A stretch of DNA of 17,954 bases, from positions 2,239 through 20,192 of the forward strand of contig JAHDIL010000001.1 in NCBI GenBank assembly GCA_020630835.1, in the 5' to 3' direction. A program made the translations under genes and the position numbers. Below, piece by piece: positions 1 to 9,265 of this stretch (positions are counted from its first letter, which is position 1; each line of letters opens with the position of its first letter). This DNA is from Verrucomicrobiota bacterium (GTDB taxonomy: Bacteria > Verrucomicrobiota > Verrucomicrobiia > Verrucomicrobiales > DEV007). The notes beneath the pieces were generated by a model. It was not told the DNA's origin and made no database searches. It worked only from the letters and a program-made list of their open reading frames with translations.

Positions 1-257
1 AGATCCTTGTGTCGACGCCAGCGGTCGCTTCCGTTATTCGTGAAGGCGCTACGCAGAAGATGGTAGATATCATCACAGGCGGTTCAGAGCACGGTATGCA
101 GTTTATGGATGATGCCATTTGGGCTAAGCTCATCGAAGGGCAAATTTCGCCGGTAGAAGCTTATATGAAGGCCATCGATAAAGGACGCTTCAAGGCGATG
201 CTGCCAGCCGAAATGGCTGAGCTGGGTAACTCGGCCGGTGGTGGTGGAGAGGAGTAG
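1..257 (+). CDS. pilT: PilT-type twitching motility ATPase, C-terminal fragment
   Basis: Only the last 84 or so codons are in the window; the frame is open at the left edge (from base 3) and ends at TAG 255-257. The visible text runs ILVSTPAVASVIREGATQK, then GMQFMDDAIWAKLIEGQISPVEAYMKAIDKGRF. This is the C-terminal helical region of the PilT/PilU family: a (N/S)TPAV..lIREg segment, a short Met-rich stretch, and the L...G.I..e.A...a.dk..f ending. PilT is the cytoplasmic hexameric ATPase that powers type IV pilus retraction. The Walker A and B motifs lie outside the window, so activity cannot be judged. A GTG at 9 is just an internal Val. The tail after residue 70 of the visible part is Gly- and Glu-rich. 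The gene converges on manA with a 10-nt gap and no visible terminator. PilT versus a close paralogue such as PilU cannot be settled from this fragment. Confidence 0.85.
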   Translation, partial: ILVSTPAVASVIREGATQKMVDIITGGSEHGMQFMDDAIWAKLIEGQISPVEAYMKAIDKGRFKAMLPAEMAELGNSAGGGGEE

Positions 258-267
258 GGCGACCCGC

Positions 268-1239
268 TCACTTCCCCCACGTCGTAAGCAGGACTGTTGT
301 GTCGGTGTCGGCTGAAGGACAGTCGTCCTGGTCGGCATTGAAAGGCTGGATGAAGAAATCACCTTTCTGGAATTTCGTCTCGTCGTGACTCAATGAGCCG
401 CTCACTACTGTCATGATGGCGAAACGTCCGTCGGTGATTGAGCTTATGGACTCGTCGGCCTTCAGTTGATGGCGTTCCAGCCGGAAATGCGGACATTCGC
501 AAAGCAGCGGACTATGACTGTCGGAACCGCCATCCATGGTAGGCTCGAAGTCGTCAAAATCGATACACGCCAGCGAGGGTTCGATGTGCAGCTCCCGAGG
601 CTGCCCATCTAGTCCCATTCGATTCCAATCGAAGACTCGATAGGTCTTGTCCGAGCTTTGCTGAATCTCATAGATCAGCAAGCCAGCTCCGATGGCGTGG
701 AGTCGACCGCTGGGAATGAAAATGTAGTCACCGCTCGAAACGGGAATCCGATGGACGTAGTCCTCGACCGAGCCTTCCTCTAGAGCTTGGGCAAATTGCT
801 TTTTTGTGGTTCCTTTTTTGAATCCTACATAGAGCTCCGCCCCGGGCTCTGCCTCGGCGATATACCAGACCTCAGTCTTTGGCTCTCCTCCCAGCCGGGG
901 CGCGATCTCAGCCGGAGGGTGCACCTGAATGGAGAGCCTATCCTGAGCGTCGAGAATTTTGCAGAGAAGCGGGAACTCCTCTGTGTCAGGAGCGTCCTGG
1001 CCAAAAACCTGGGCGCGCTGCGTCTTATCTTTCCACAACTCACGGAGGCTGCGTATCCCCAAGCTGCTATTTTCGATGAGCGTGTCCACATCGGCTCGAG
1101 CAGAGAGTTCCCATGATTCGCCATAGGGCTGCCCATCGGGAAGATTTCGCCCAAAGCTCTCAGCGAGTGTGCGCCCGCCCCACACACGGGTTTGGTAGAC
1201 GGGACGGAAGCGGATTGGAGATCGGGTTAGTTCGGCCAT
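268..1239 (-). CDS. manA: Type I mannose-6-phosphate isomerase (ManA)
   Basis: This 323-residue cytoplasmic enzyme should interconvert mannose 6-phosphate and fructose 6-phosphate, linking glycolysis with GDP-mannose and polysaccharide synthesis. The zinc-site motifs of the cupin-fold type I family are present: QVHP at 105-108 (Q105, H107), the KTEVWYI segment with E123, and the PSGRLHAIG segment with H171. The QQSSDKTYRVFDWNR stretch at about 193-207 is also typical. The length fits the short Bacillus-like class (about 315 residues) and not the roughly 390-residue E. coli form. The ATG at 1239-1237 is the first start consistent with the conserved N-terminal P.Y..r.WGGr.L segment; no strong Shine-Dalgarno site precedes it. 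It is divergent from the Fur-family gene, sharing a 137-nt upstream region, and converges on pilT. Confidence 0.93.
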   Translation of the reverse strand: MAELTRSPIRFRPVYQTRVWGGRTLAESFGRNLPDGQPYGESWELSARADVDTLIENSSLGIRSLRELWKDKTQRAQVFGQDAPDTEEFPLLCKILDAQDRLSIQVHPPAEIAPRLGGEPKTEVWYIAEAEPGAELYVGFKKGTTKKQFAQALEEGSVEDYVHRIPVSSGDYIFIPSGRLHAIGAGLLIYEIQQSSDKTYRVFDWNRMGLDGQPRELHIEPSLACIDFDDFEPTMDGGSDSHSPLLCECPHFRLERHQLKADESISSITDGRFAIMTVVSGSLSHDETKFQKGDFFIQPFNADQDDCPSADTDTTVLLTTWGK

Positions 1240-1293
1240 ATTCTTGAATGAAATGCCGAAGCAGAAGACTTGCCATTTCTTTATGAGATCGAT

Positions 1294-1320
1294 TGTCTAA
1301 CTATTATTTGGCGTGTCTAA
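1294..1320 (+). repeat. Direct repeat TGTCTAA upstream of the fur-like gene
   Basis: The heptamer TGTCTAA occurs at 1294-1300 and again at 1314-1320, start to start 20 bp apart, or two helical turns. The DNA between them is AT-rich (CTATTATTTGG). The pair sits in the divergent manA/fur promoter region, 57 nt before the chosen fur start. That spacing would suit two regulator half-sites on one DNA face, perhaps autoregulation by the Fur-type protein. It does not match the classical Fur box, and two 7-mers can arise by chance. Confidence 0.3.
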
Positions 1321-1376
1321 GTAGATGGAAATTCCGTTTGGAAAATAGCAAAGGGTCGCTAAAATCAGGATCATCT

Positions 1377-1862
1377 ATGGATCCCGACATCAAAAAGCGT
1401 TTTGACGACTATGTTCGCAAGCGAGGCTTGCGGCGGACGGGTCAGCGTGATGTTATCCTGAAAGCAGCCTTCGCATCTGATGAGCACTTCACGGCCGAAG
1501 AGCTGTGGGCCAAGGCGAAAAAAATCGACCCTAAGACTTCGCGTGCCACGCTATACCGGACTATCGGTCTGTTAGTAGAAAGCGGATTGCTTCGTGAGAC
1601 AGATTTGGGGCGAGATGAAAGGGTTTACGATCCGAACTTTGTCGATTCACCCGATCACAACCACCTAATTTGCGTGGATTGCGGCAAGGTGGTTGAGTTC
1701 GAGGATGCAAACACGGGAACCCTCATCGACTGCATCACGCGGCGACTCGGTTTTCGTCCGTCCGCTAAGTCTATGCGGATCGAGGCCTGCTGTGATGTTC
1801 TTCGGCAAAAAGGTTTTTGCCCTGATCTCGTCCAGCGCCGCCTCGAAAAAGGAAAAGTGTGA
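1377..1862 (+). CDS. Fur-family transcriptional regulator (Fur/PerR/Zur type)
   Basis: This 161-residue protein is a metal-responsive DNA-binding repressor by family. The N-terminal winged helix is clear: GLRRTGQRDVILKAAF, then FTAEELWAKAKKIDPKTSRATLYRTIGLLVESGLL, including the S.aTlYRtl.lL..sGll recognition-helix signature. The C-terminal dimerisation and metal domain has HNHLICVDCGKVVEFED, supplying the conserved H.H and first CxxC. The usual second C-terminal CxxC is not canonical: the end reads EACCDVLRQKGFCPDL, giving a CC pair and a lone Cys. Which metal or signal it senses cannot be told. The start is set at ATG 1377, preceded by AGGA at 1367-1370. A TTG at 1293 would add 28 residues with no resemblance to the family. 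The secreted thioredoxin-like gene starts 34 nt downstream, suggesting co-transcription. Confidence 0.9.
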   Translation: MDPDIKKRFDDYVRKRGLRRTGQRDVILKAAFASDEHFTAEELWAKAKKIDPKTSRATLYRTIGLLVESGLLRETDLGRDERVYDPNFVDSPDHNHLICVDCGKVVEFEDANTGTLIDCITRRLGFRPSAKSMRIEACCDVLRQKGFCPDLVQRRLEKGKV

Positions 1863-1896
1863 AACTATTGATGCCGCAGGGAGTTTCCTCTTTTTG

Positions 1897-2955
1897 ATGA
1901 AACGAATCGTTTGTTCTTTGTTCCTTCTAGGGAGCGTTGCCGCAGGCTCCGCCTATTCCCAGCATGTCCGCCCTATCGATATAGGTGCCTCGCCGCAAGC
2001 AGTGGGGGAGGCGGGGGTGGCTTGGTATACCACTTGGGAAACGGCTCTCGCTGAGGCCGAGCGCTCCAATCGCCCTATTTTTTTCATGTCCGCCGCAGCA
2101 ACCTGCAGCGGCATTTCTGGTGTGTTCTGACCGGGCTACACCCGCACGCAGAACAGTTTGTTCTCGTCTCCAGAATTTTTAGAAGCCATCCAGAGCTTTG
2201 TCGCTGTTCGTCTCGAAACCTTCGAGAGCAAGGAGCATGAGAAGCTCATTCGTGAGCTGATGGATGGCCGTTTCGCCAACACAGCCTTCTGCATCCTCGC
2301 GCCAGATGGGGAGGAGCGCCTAACTCGAACCGGCCGCAGCCCAAGCCAGATACTTGGCCCTGACGCTCCAAATCGTGGACGCGGTAATAGTTCGGATGAA
2401 AAAATCGTCGCTCATATGCAGGAAATTGCTGAGGGCTACCAACAACGGGATAGCAATGGAGCGCCCGTCTTGCAGGATTTTCATTCCTTTCGCCAGGCGC
2501 TTAATGTGGCAGCGGGTGATCAGCGCTTACTTCTCTATGCTGTTACCGAACGACACCATGCGGATAAACTACAGAGTCGAATAGGATCTATCTTTAGCTA
2601 TGATAAGCTTGCAGGCATCTTCCACGTGGATCAATCCCAAGGTCAGAATGATGAGGTCTGGAGTAAGAATGTCGAAGGGGCAAGCCCTAGTCCAGGCTAC
2701 TACCTCATCGAGGCAGATGAGTTCGGTCAGGACGGTAAGGTTATCGCCTCATTCCCCCTGAGCACTGAAGCCGATGCTCTCGAGAAAAGTCTGCAGGAAG
2801 CCAACCGAATTTACGGGGAACGGGTCGACCGCAAGGTTTACTCGGAGCATGTCGAAGAAGGCCGCCGTAAAGACGTCTTTTTTGAGAACGAGGTTCCCTA
2901 TGGTGAGGATCGGGATGGCGATGGGGAAATCGATCACCGTCGCGGGCGTGGGTAG
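1897..2955 (+). CDS. Secreted thioredoxin-like protein with an in-frame TGA (selenoprotein candidate)
   Basis: Read through the TGA at 2128-2130, this frame encodes 352 residues. Residues 1-22 are a signal peptide (MKRIVCSLFLLGSVAAGSAYSQ), so the product is exported. Residues about 43-70 (WYTTWETALAEAERSNRPIFFMSAAATC) follow the pattern of thioredoxin_7-type domains: an aromatic start, a helix, an RPI..F strand, then Cys. The usual CxxC is CSGI here (C70), and the TGA is codon 78 in GVF-stop-PGYT. The same frame continues through SSPEFLEAIQSFVAVRLETFESKE, the expected next helix and strand, and carries on for 270 codons. The C-terminus has an acidic DRDGDGEIDHR loop resembling a calcium-binding motif. 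A SECIS-like hairpin follows the TGA. If the TGA is a real stop, the product is a useless 77-mer and the gene is broken. Readthrough as Sec, a nonsense mutation, or a sequence error (TGG to TGA) remain possible. The start at ATG 1897 has AGGGAG at 1878-1883, rather far upstream. Confidence 0.7.
2146..2167 (+). promoter_or_regulatory. SECIS-like bulged hairpin after the in-frame TGA
   Basis: ACG (2146-2148) pairs with CGT (2165-2167). After one bulged C (2149) on the 5' side, AGAACA (2150-2155) pairs perfectly with TGTTCT (2159-2164) around a GTT loop (2156-2158). That is nine base pairs with one 5' bulge. The loop G is 25 nt after the TGA, within the spacing known for bacterial SECIS elements, whose apical loop also begins with G and whose stem in E. 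coli fdhF also carries a 5' bulge. The bulge lies 6 bp below the loop, against 3 bp in fdhF. A second small hairpin, CGGG (2132-2135) with CCCG (2141-2144), lies between. The element is inside coding sequence, so chance pairing is possible. Confidence 0.45.
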
Positions 2956-3004
2956 TGCTCCCCCAAAAAGGTGAAGACTTTTTAGGCTGCACCTTCCGTC
3001 ATCC

Positions 3005-3038
3005 CCTAGAGATGCGATGGTATCCTGGTGTCTCTAGG
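3005..3038 (+). terminator. Hairpin downstream of the thioredoxin-like gene
   Basis: CCTAGAGA (3005-3012) pairs perfectly with TCTCTAGG (3031-3038) across an 18-nt loop. It lies 50 nt after the stop at 2953-2955. A nearer weak stem, AAAAAG (2965-2970) with CTTTTT (2978-2983), ends in T residues that are part of the stem. Either could end transcription ahead of the PVC-type gene. Neither is a textbook intrinsic terminator, because no free T-run follows the stronger stem. The rest of the 237-nt gap (2956-3192) shows no gene and no promoter I would defend. Confidence 0.35.
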
Positions 3039-3192
3039 CGCTTTGTGGGCACTCTAGAGCACTTTTTCGTAACCGTTCTATCCGCAAGCGGGTTGAATCC
3101 GCGATGACGCCGGTGACACGCGGTATTGCAGTTGCTCTATTACGCCAATTTTTGAGGCTACCGTTCGCCTCTCCTCGACTGGATCCACATAC

Positions 3193-6100
3193 ATGAATTG
3201 TCATCGACTTTTTCTTACCGTCTCTTTCCTTGCTGCTGCGATATTCTTTTTCGAGAGTCACACTCTGTATGGGCAGGATGCAGAGAGCGGCAAACCGGCT
3301 GAGCAGAAGTCCTCCTCAGCTGAGGTGGCCGCGAGTGTCAGCCTCGAGAAGCAAGGCAACATTACGCCGATGATTGTTGATCTGACGCCAGAAGAAGAGG
3401 CGAAAATTCTCGAAGGCGTATCTGCTGCCGATGGTTTCGATCTGACGCTGTTTGCGCCCTCGCAAACAGCCAACTATCCTGTTTTCGTGGCTGCTGCCCC
3501 CAATGGCGATCTTTACGTTTCTAGCGACGGCAACGGCTCGCTCGGTCGGGAAGCCAAGCGTGGGCGTGTGCTTCGCCTGCGTGACAAAGACGGTGATGGT
3601 CGTGCCGACGAGGTGACCGAGTTCGTCAAGGAGGTCGATTCGCCACGTGGCCTCATCTGGGATCACGATCGTCTTTACCTGCTGCATCCACCGCACATCT
3701 CGGTTTTCTACGATAAGGATGGCGACGGCGTTGCGGAGGATTCTAAGCGTCTCATCGACAACATAGCCTTTGATTTTTCGGATCGTCCCGCAGACCACAC
3801 GACGAACGACATTGAGCTTGGCATCGATGGCTGGATCTACATCGCGGGAGGCGACTTCGGTTTCGTTAAAGCGACGGGCTCAGATGGCCGTGAGCTTCAG
3901 CATCGTGGGGGAGGGGTTATTCGTTTTCGTCCCGATGGCTCTGGGTTGGAACTCTTCGCCACTGGAACGCGGAACATCCTTGCGGTGCCGACGAGCCCCT
4001 TGCTCGATATTTTTTCTCGGGACAATACCAACGATGGCGGTGGCTGGGATGTGCGTTTCCACCATTTCAGTGGACTGGAGGATCACGGCTATCCACGTCT
4101 CTACAAGAACTTTGCTGACGAGCACGTCCATCCACTGGCTGACTATGGCGGTGGCTCGGGCTGTGGAGCTGTCTACATAGACGAGCCGGGCTTTCCCGAT
4201 GAGTGGAATAGTGGTCCTTTCACCTGTGATTGGGGTAAAGGCGCTCTCTTCCGGCACTCGGTGGAACGCGTTGGGGCTAGTTTCAAAGAGGTGGCCGAAC
4301 CGCAGCCTTTCATCAAGATGAGCCGCCCAACGGACGCCTCTGTAGACGCTATGAGCCGAGTTTACCAGGCGAGCTGGAAGGGAGCGACATTTAAATGGGC
4401 TGGTCCAGATGCGGGCTTCATCGTTGCTGTGCAGCCGAGCGGCTATCAGCCGGAGCCATTGCCTGACTTTGACCAGTTGGGTGACGGCGAATTGGTGGCC
4501 CTGCTCGCTTCCCCTAGTCATATTCGAACCCTGACCGCCCAGCGCACCCTCTTGCGCCGCGAGCTTAAGCCGGAGACCAGTGGCCTGCTCCTCTCGATGG
4601 CCAAGGATGGTGGTCAAGAGCTCTCCACCCGGGTGGCCGCTCTCTATGCCCTTAGCCAGCGAGGCCTCGACAGTGCAGGCGCTGCCGCGGTGGTGGCCAA
4701 GCTTGAGCCTTTGGCTTCGGATTCCTCACTCGCTCCCTTTGTCATGCGTGCCCTCGGTGATATGGCTATCGATCGGATCACGCAAGGGGGTCAAGGGGGG
4801 GCGCCGTCCAAGGTGCTGATCGATGGCATGAAGAGCCCGGATCCCCGCACGCGCCTAGAAGCCATGGTGGCAGCAGCGCGCCAAGGATTGCAGGACACGG
4901 GCGACGCCATCGCGGCCAATCTGGGTCACGAAGATGCGCGCCTAGCTCACACGGCTTTTCAGGCCCTGGGCAAGCTTCAGAATTCGACTGCAGCCATTGC
5001 AGTTCTTTTTTCCCAGGATGCAGGCGCAGCGCAGCGCAAGGGTGCTTCTCACGCCCTCATGCGCATGCACTCTGACGAGGTGGTCGACGAACTCATCGAT
5101 CGATTGAAGACTGAGAAACGCTCGGAAGTGCGCAACTTGCTGCTCGCCACACTTGCCCGATTGCATCACCGCGACGGAGAGTGGGAAGGAGCCAGTTGGG
5201 GAACGCGTCCGGATACGCGTGGGCCCTTTTACCAGCTCGAAACTTGGGATGCGTCTGAGCGCATTCTCATCGCACTTAAGGGAGAATTAGCCAGTGCTGC
5301 CCCCCCTGCAGTCGCAGCACTGGTCTCGGAGATGAATCGGAATCGCATTCGTTCTACTGAGGCTCTTGATCGCATCATCACCATGGCGGCTAAGGACCCT
5401 GCACTAGTTTCGCAAGCGGTAGCTCAGATTGCCGCAGCGGATTCAGTGCCAGGTAAGGCAATTCCCCTGCTTCTTACTGCCGCTCGCCGCTCCGACTCGA
5501 AGCCAGATACCCTGGCACTCGCGGTGAAGTCGCTCGCGACTACCGACGACAAAGAGGCTCTTGCCGCAATGCTCTCGGGCCTAGTTTTGCTAGACAAAAC
5601 GAAGGGCTTTAACAAGGATCAGGAAATTGCCCAAAAGGGCTTTCTCGATGCGCCCAAGCTTGAGAATCACCACCTCGCCCTCGAGAAAATTGCTCGGGAA
5701 AAAGTTGGAAGCGGAGAGGCCCATTGGGCACGAATCGGGCTCCTTGCCCTGGCGACACGGAAGAGTGGTTCACCGGAGTCTCGCGAACTTTCGCAAGATG
5801 CCATCTCTAAGGCTTGGAAGGATCCCAGGCAAAAAATCGCGTTCATGAAGGCTGCCATGCAGGTGAAGAACCGCTATCTCGACGAACGCATTCTTATTGC
5901 GGCGAAGGATCCGAGTCCAGAGGTCGCCAAGATGGCCGCTCAGGCTATGGGGCGACTGAAGATTAAACCCAAGGGCGAGGACAATACGCCCAAGTTGGGA
6001 ACGCTTTCTCCCGAGGAGCAGCTTGCGACAATCATCAAGGCCAAGGGTGATATCGCTCTTGGGGAAGCGGTCTTCGAGCGCGCTAATTGCGTGGCCTGCC

Positions 6101-6465
6101 ACACCACCAAGCAGAGTCAGGTCCAGAAAGGGCCCTATTTGGGTAACATTGCCGAGACCTATAAGCGTTCCGAACTCGCCGAAGCCATCATTGATCCCAA
6201 CAAAACCATCGCCCAGGGTTTTGCCACCAACGTCTTCTATCTGAAGGATGGAAAGACGGCCATGGGCTTTGTGACGGATGAAGCAGGGGACTATGTCGTC
6301 ATCCGCGACATCGCCTCGAACGAACACAAGTTTAAGAAGGACCAGGTTGCCAAGCGCGAGACTTTGCCAACCTCCATGATGCCGCCGGCTCTGATGAACA
6401 ATTTTAGTGTTCACGAAGCGGCCAGTCTGTTGGATTACCTTGTGGCCCTGGCGAAGAAGAAATAG
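3193..6465 (+). CDS. PVC-type secreted protein: beta-propeller, HEAT-like repeats and CxxCH heme domain
   Basis: This is a 1090-residue exported protein with a signal peptide at about 1-28 (hydrophobic LFLTVSFLAAAIFFF, cleavage near YGQ). Residues about 80-430 resemble the PVC membrane-bound dehydrogenase domain, a beta-propeller: GFDLTLFAP, VAAAPNGDLYVSSD, TNDIELGIDGWIYIAGGDFG, ATGTRNILAVP and HFSGLEDHGYPRLY. Two acidic loops, DKDGDGRADE (131-140) and DKDGDGVAEDS (174-184), look calcium-binding. Residues about 470-940 are Ala/Leu-rich helical repeats of HEAT type. The C-terminus (about 955-1090) is the PVC heme-binding module, with C966, C969 and H970 in NCVACH, then IDPNKTIAQGF and MPPALMNNFS. 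Proteins of this class are periplasmic or envelope-associated and are thought to oxidise sugars or other organic substrates with electrons passing to the heme; the substrate is unknown. It stands alone, without the DUF1501 or DUF1553 partners often seen near cytochromes of this phylum. Confidence 0.9.
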   Translation: MNCHRLFLTVSFLAAAIFFFESHTLYGQDAESGKPAEQKSSSAEVAASVSLEKQGNITPMIVDLTPEEEAKILEGVSAADGFDLTLFAPSQTANYPVFVAAAPNGDLYVSSDGNGSLGREAKRGRVLRLRDKDGDGRADEVTEFVKEVDSPRGLIWDHDRLYLLHPPHISVFYDKDGDGVAEDSKRLIDNIAFDFSDRPADHTTNDIELGIDGWIYIAGGDFGFVKATGSDGRELQHRGGGVIRFRPDGSGLELFATGTRNILAVPTSPLLDIFSRDNTNDGGGWDVRFHHFSGLEDHGYPRLYKNFADEHVHPLADYGGGSGCGAVYIDEPGFPDEWNSGPFTCDWGKGALFRHSVERVGASFKEVAEPQPFIKMSRPTDASVDAMSRVYQASWKGATFKWAGPDAGFIVAVQPSGYQPEPLPDFDQLGDGELVALLASPSHIRTLTAQRTLLRRELKPETSGLLLSMAKDGGQELSTRVAALYALSQRGLDSAGAAAVVAKLEPLASDSSLAPFVMRALGDMAIDRITQGGQGGAPSKVLIDGMKSPDPRTRLEAMVAAARQGLQDTGDAIAANLGHEDARLAHTAFQALGKLQNSTAAIAVLFSQDAGAAQRKGASHALMRMHSDEVVDELIDRLKTEKRSEVRNLLLATLARLHHRDGEWEGASWGTRPDTRGPFYQLETWDASERILIALKGELASAAPPAVAALVSEMNRNRIRSTEALDRIITMAAKDPALVSQAVAQIAAADSVPGKAIPLLLTAARRSDSKPDTLALAVKSLATTDDKEALAAMLSGLVLLDKTKGFNKDQEIAQKGFLDAPKLENHHLALEKIAREKVGSGEAHWARIGLLALATRKSGSPESRELSQDAISKAWKDPRQKIAFMKAAMQVKNRYLDERILIAAKDPSPEVAKMAAQAMGRLKIKPKGEDNTPKLGTLSPEEQLATIIKAKGDIALGEAVFERANCVACHTTKQSQVQKGPYLGNIAETYKRSELAEAIIDPNKTIAQGFATNVFYLKDGKTAMGFVTDEAGDYVVIRDIASNEHKFKKDQVAKRETLPTSMMPPALMNNFSVHEAASLLDYLVALAKKK

Positions 6466-6466
6466 G

Positions 6467-6480
6467 CCAACCACGGTTGG
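6467..6480 (+). terminator. Short hairpin just after the PVC-type gene
   Basis: CCAAC (6467-6471) pairs with GTTGG (6476-6480) around a CACG loop, one base after the stop codon. It is compact and well placed but lacks a T-run, so it may be a transcript 3' end stabiliser and not a terminator. Confidence 0.3.
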
Positions 6481-6583
6481 GCTTGCTGCACTCGCTCAAG
6501 CTGCCTAAAATGGCTAAGAGTTCGTAGAGAGAACACCTCTAGCGAAGAAGGGGGCAAAACAGGGTGGTTTATTGTCGGCTGGT

Positions 6584-6644
6584 AGGTAGCGATCTAGGCT
6601 TGCGAAGCTCCACCCGCTCTCTTCGCATCACCTTTTAGCTACCT
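6584..6644. terminator. Two-tier hairpin between convergent genes
   Basis: AGGTAGC (6584-6590) pairs perfectly with GCTACCT (6638-6644). Inside it, TGCGAAG (6601-6607) pairs perfectly with CTTCGCA (6621-6627). The two 7-bp stems are separated by a symmetrical 10+10 nt internal loop, and the apical loop is 13 nt. It begins 12 nt past the isocitrate dehydrogenase stop on the minus strand and 119 nt past the PVC-type gene stop on the plus strand. It could serve as a bidirectional terminator or a 3' stability element for the dehydrogenase mRNA. No U-tract follows on either strand. Confidence 0.45.
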
Positions 6645-6656
6645 TTCCGCGGAGAG

Positions 6657-8906
<2,250 letters not shown>

Positions 8907-8960
8907 TCAAAGGAAGCCCAGAGGAGGAGTTCCTCGGCGCGCATTTTTACGCCAGAACCC

Positions 8961-9050
8961 CCGTGCTTGCAAGCCTTGGGTTGTCGAGGGTCTGAAGCCC
9001 GACAGAATTAGGGCTGTAGCCCGGTGCGGGGGCGGCTTGGCTCCCCACGG
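8961..9050. repeat. GC-rich multi-hairpin element (palindromic intergenic repeat or structured RNA)
   Basis: The outer stem is CCGTG (8961-8965) with CACGG (9046-9050). A second stem is CAAGCC (8970-8975) with GGCTTG (9034-9039). Two inner hairpins follow: TGTCG plus GG (8982-8989, with bulged A8987) pairing with CC plus CGACA (8998-9004), and GGGC-TGTA-GCCC (9011-9022). The T-rich TATTTATTTT starts directly after. GGGCTGTAGCCC and CTGAAGCCC motifs are typical of dispersed palindromic repeats in many bacterial genomes, so a repeat element is the simplest reading. No known RNA family was recognised. Confidence 0.45.
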
Positions 9051-9171
9051 TATTTATTTTGCGCGATAATTTTTTCTGGTCATCGATCGCCTAGTTTTCG
9101 CATCCTCCTTTCGGGCACTCGGATAGATATAGCGGCGTATTTTTCATGGTGTCGCTTCTTGAGACTTTGCT

Positions 9172-9265
9172 GACCCATTGGGTCCTTACTTTGTTTGTAA
9201 AGGGTTTGCGTTCTGGGGAGCCTTTTTGCGCAAAATCTCGCGTGACTTGCTGTTCTGTGGCTCCC
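9172..9265 (+). promoter_or_regulatory. Structured 5' leader of the Gfo/Idh gene
   Basis: GACCC (9172-9176) pairs with GGGTC (9180-9184). CCTTAC then pairs with GTAAAGG (9183-9202, one bulge, sharing bases with the first stem). GGGAGCC (9216-9222) pairs perfectly with GGCTCCC (9259-9265), enclosing the palindrome TTTTGCGCAAAA (9224-9235). The last stem ends 16 nt before the ATG at 9282, so its folding could affect ribosome access. No known riboswitch was recognised. The palindrome could equally be a protein operator. Confidence 0.35.

Noticed and set aside
1293-1376. Upstream TTG start of the Fur-type gene
   Set aside because: The 28 added residues are unlike the family and no Shine-Dalgarno site precedes TTG, while ATG 1377 has AGGA at a good distance.
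2158-2955. Separate gene starting at TTG 2158
   Set aside because: It is in the same frame as the sequence before the TGA, the start codon lies in the loop of the hairpin, no ribosome binding site precedes it, and it would begin in the middle of a thioredoxin-like fold.
3880-4617. 245-codon open frame on the minus strand
   Set aside because: Antisense to the conserved propeller domain of the PVC-type gene; no recognisable domain or start signal.
5770-6474. 234-codon open frame on the minus strand
   Set aside because: It lies fully antisense to the conserved HEAT/heme part of the PVC-type gene and shows no family resemblance; it is a codon-bias shadow.
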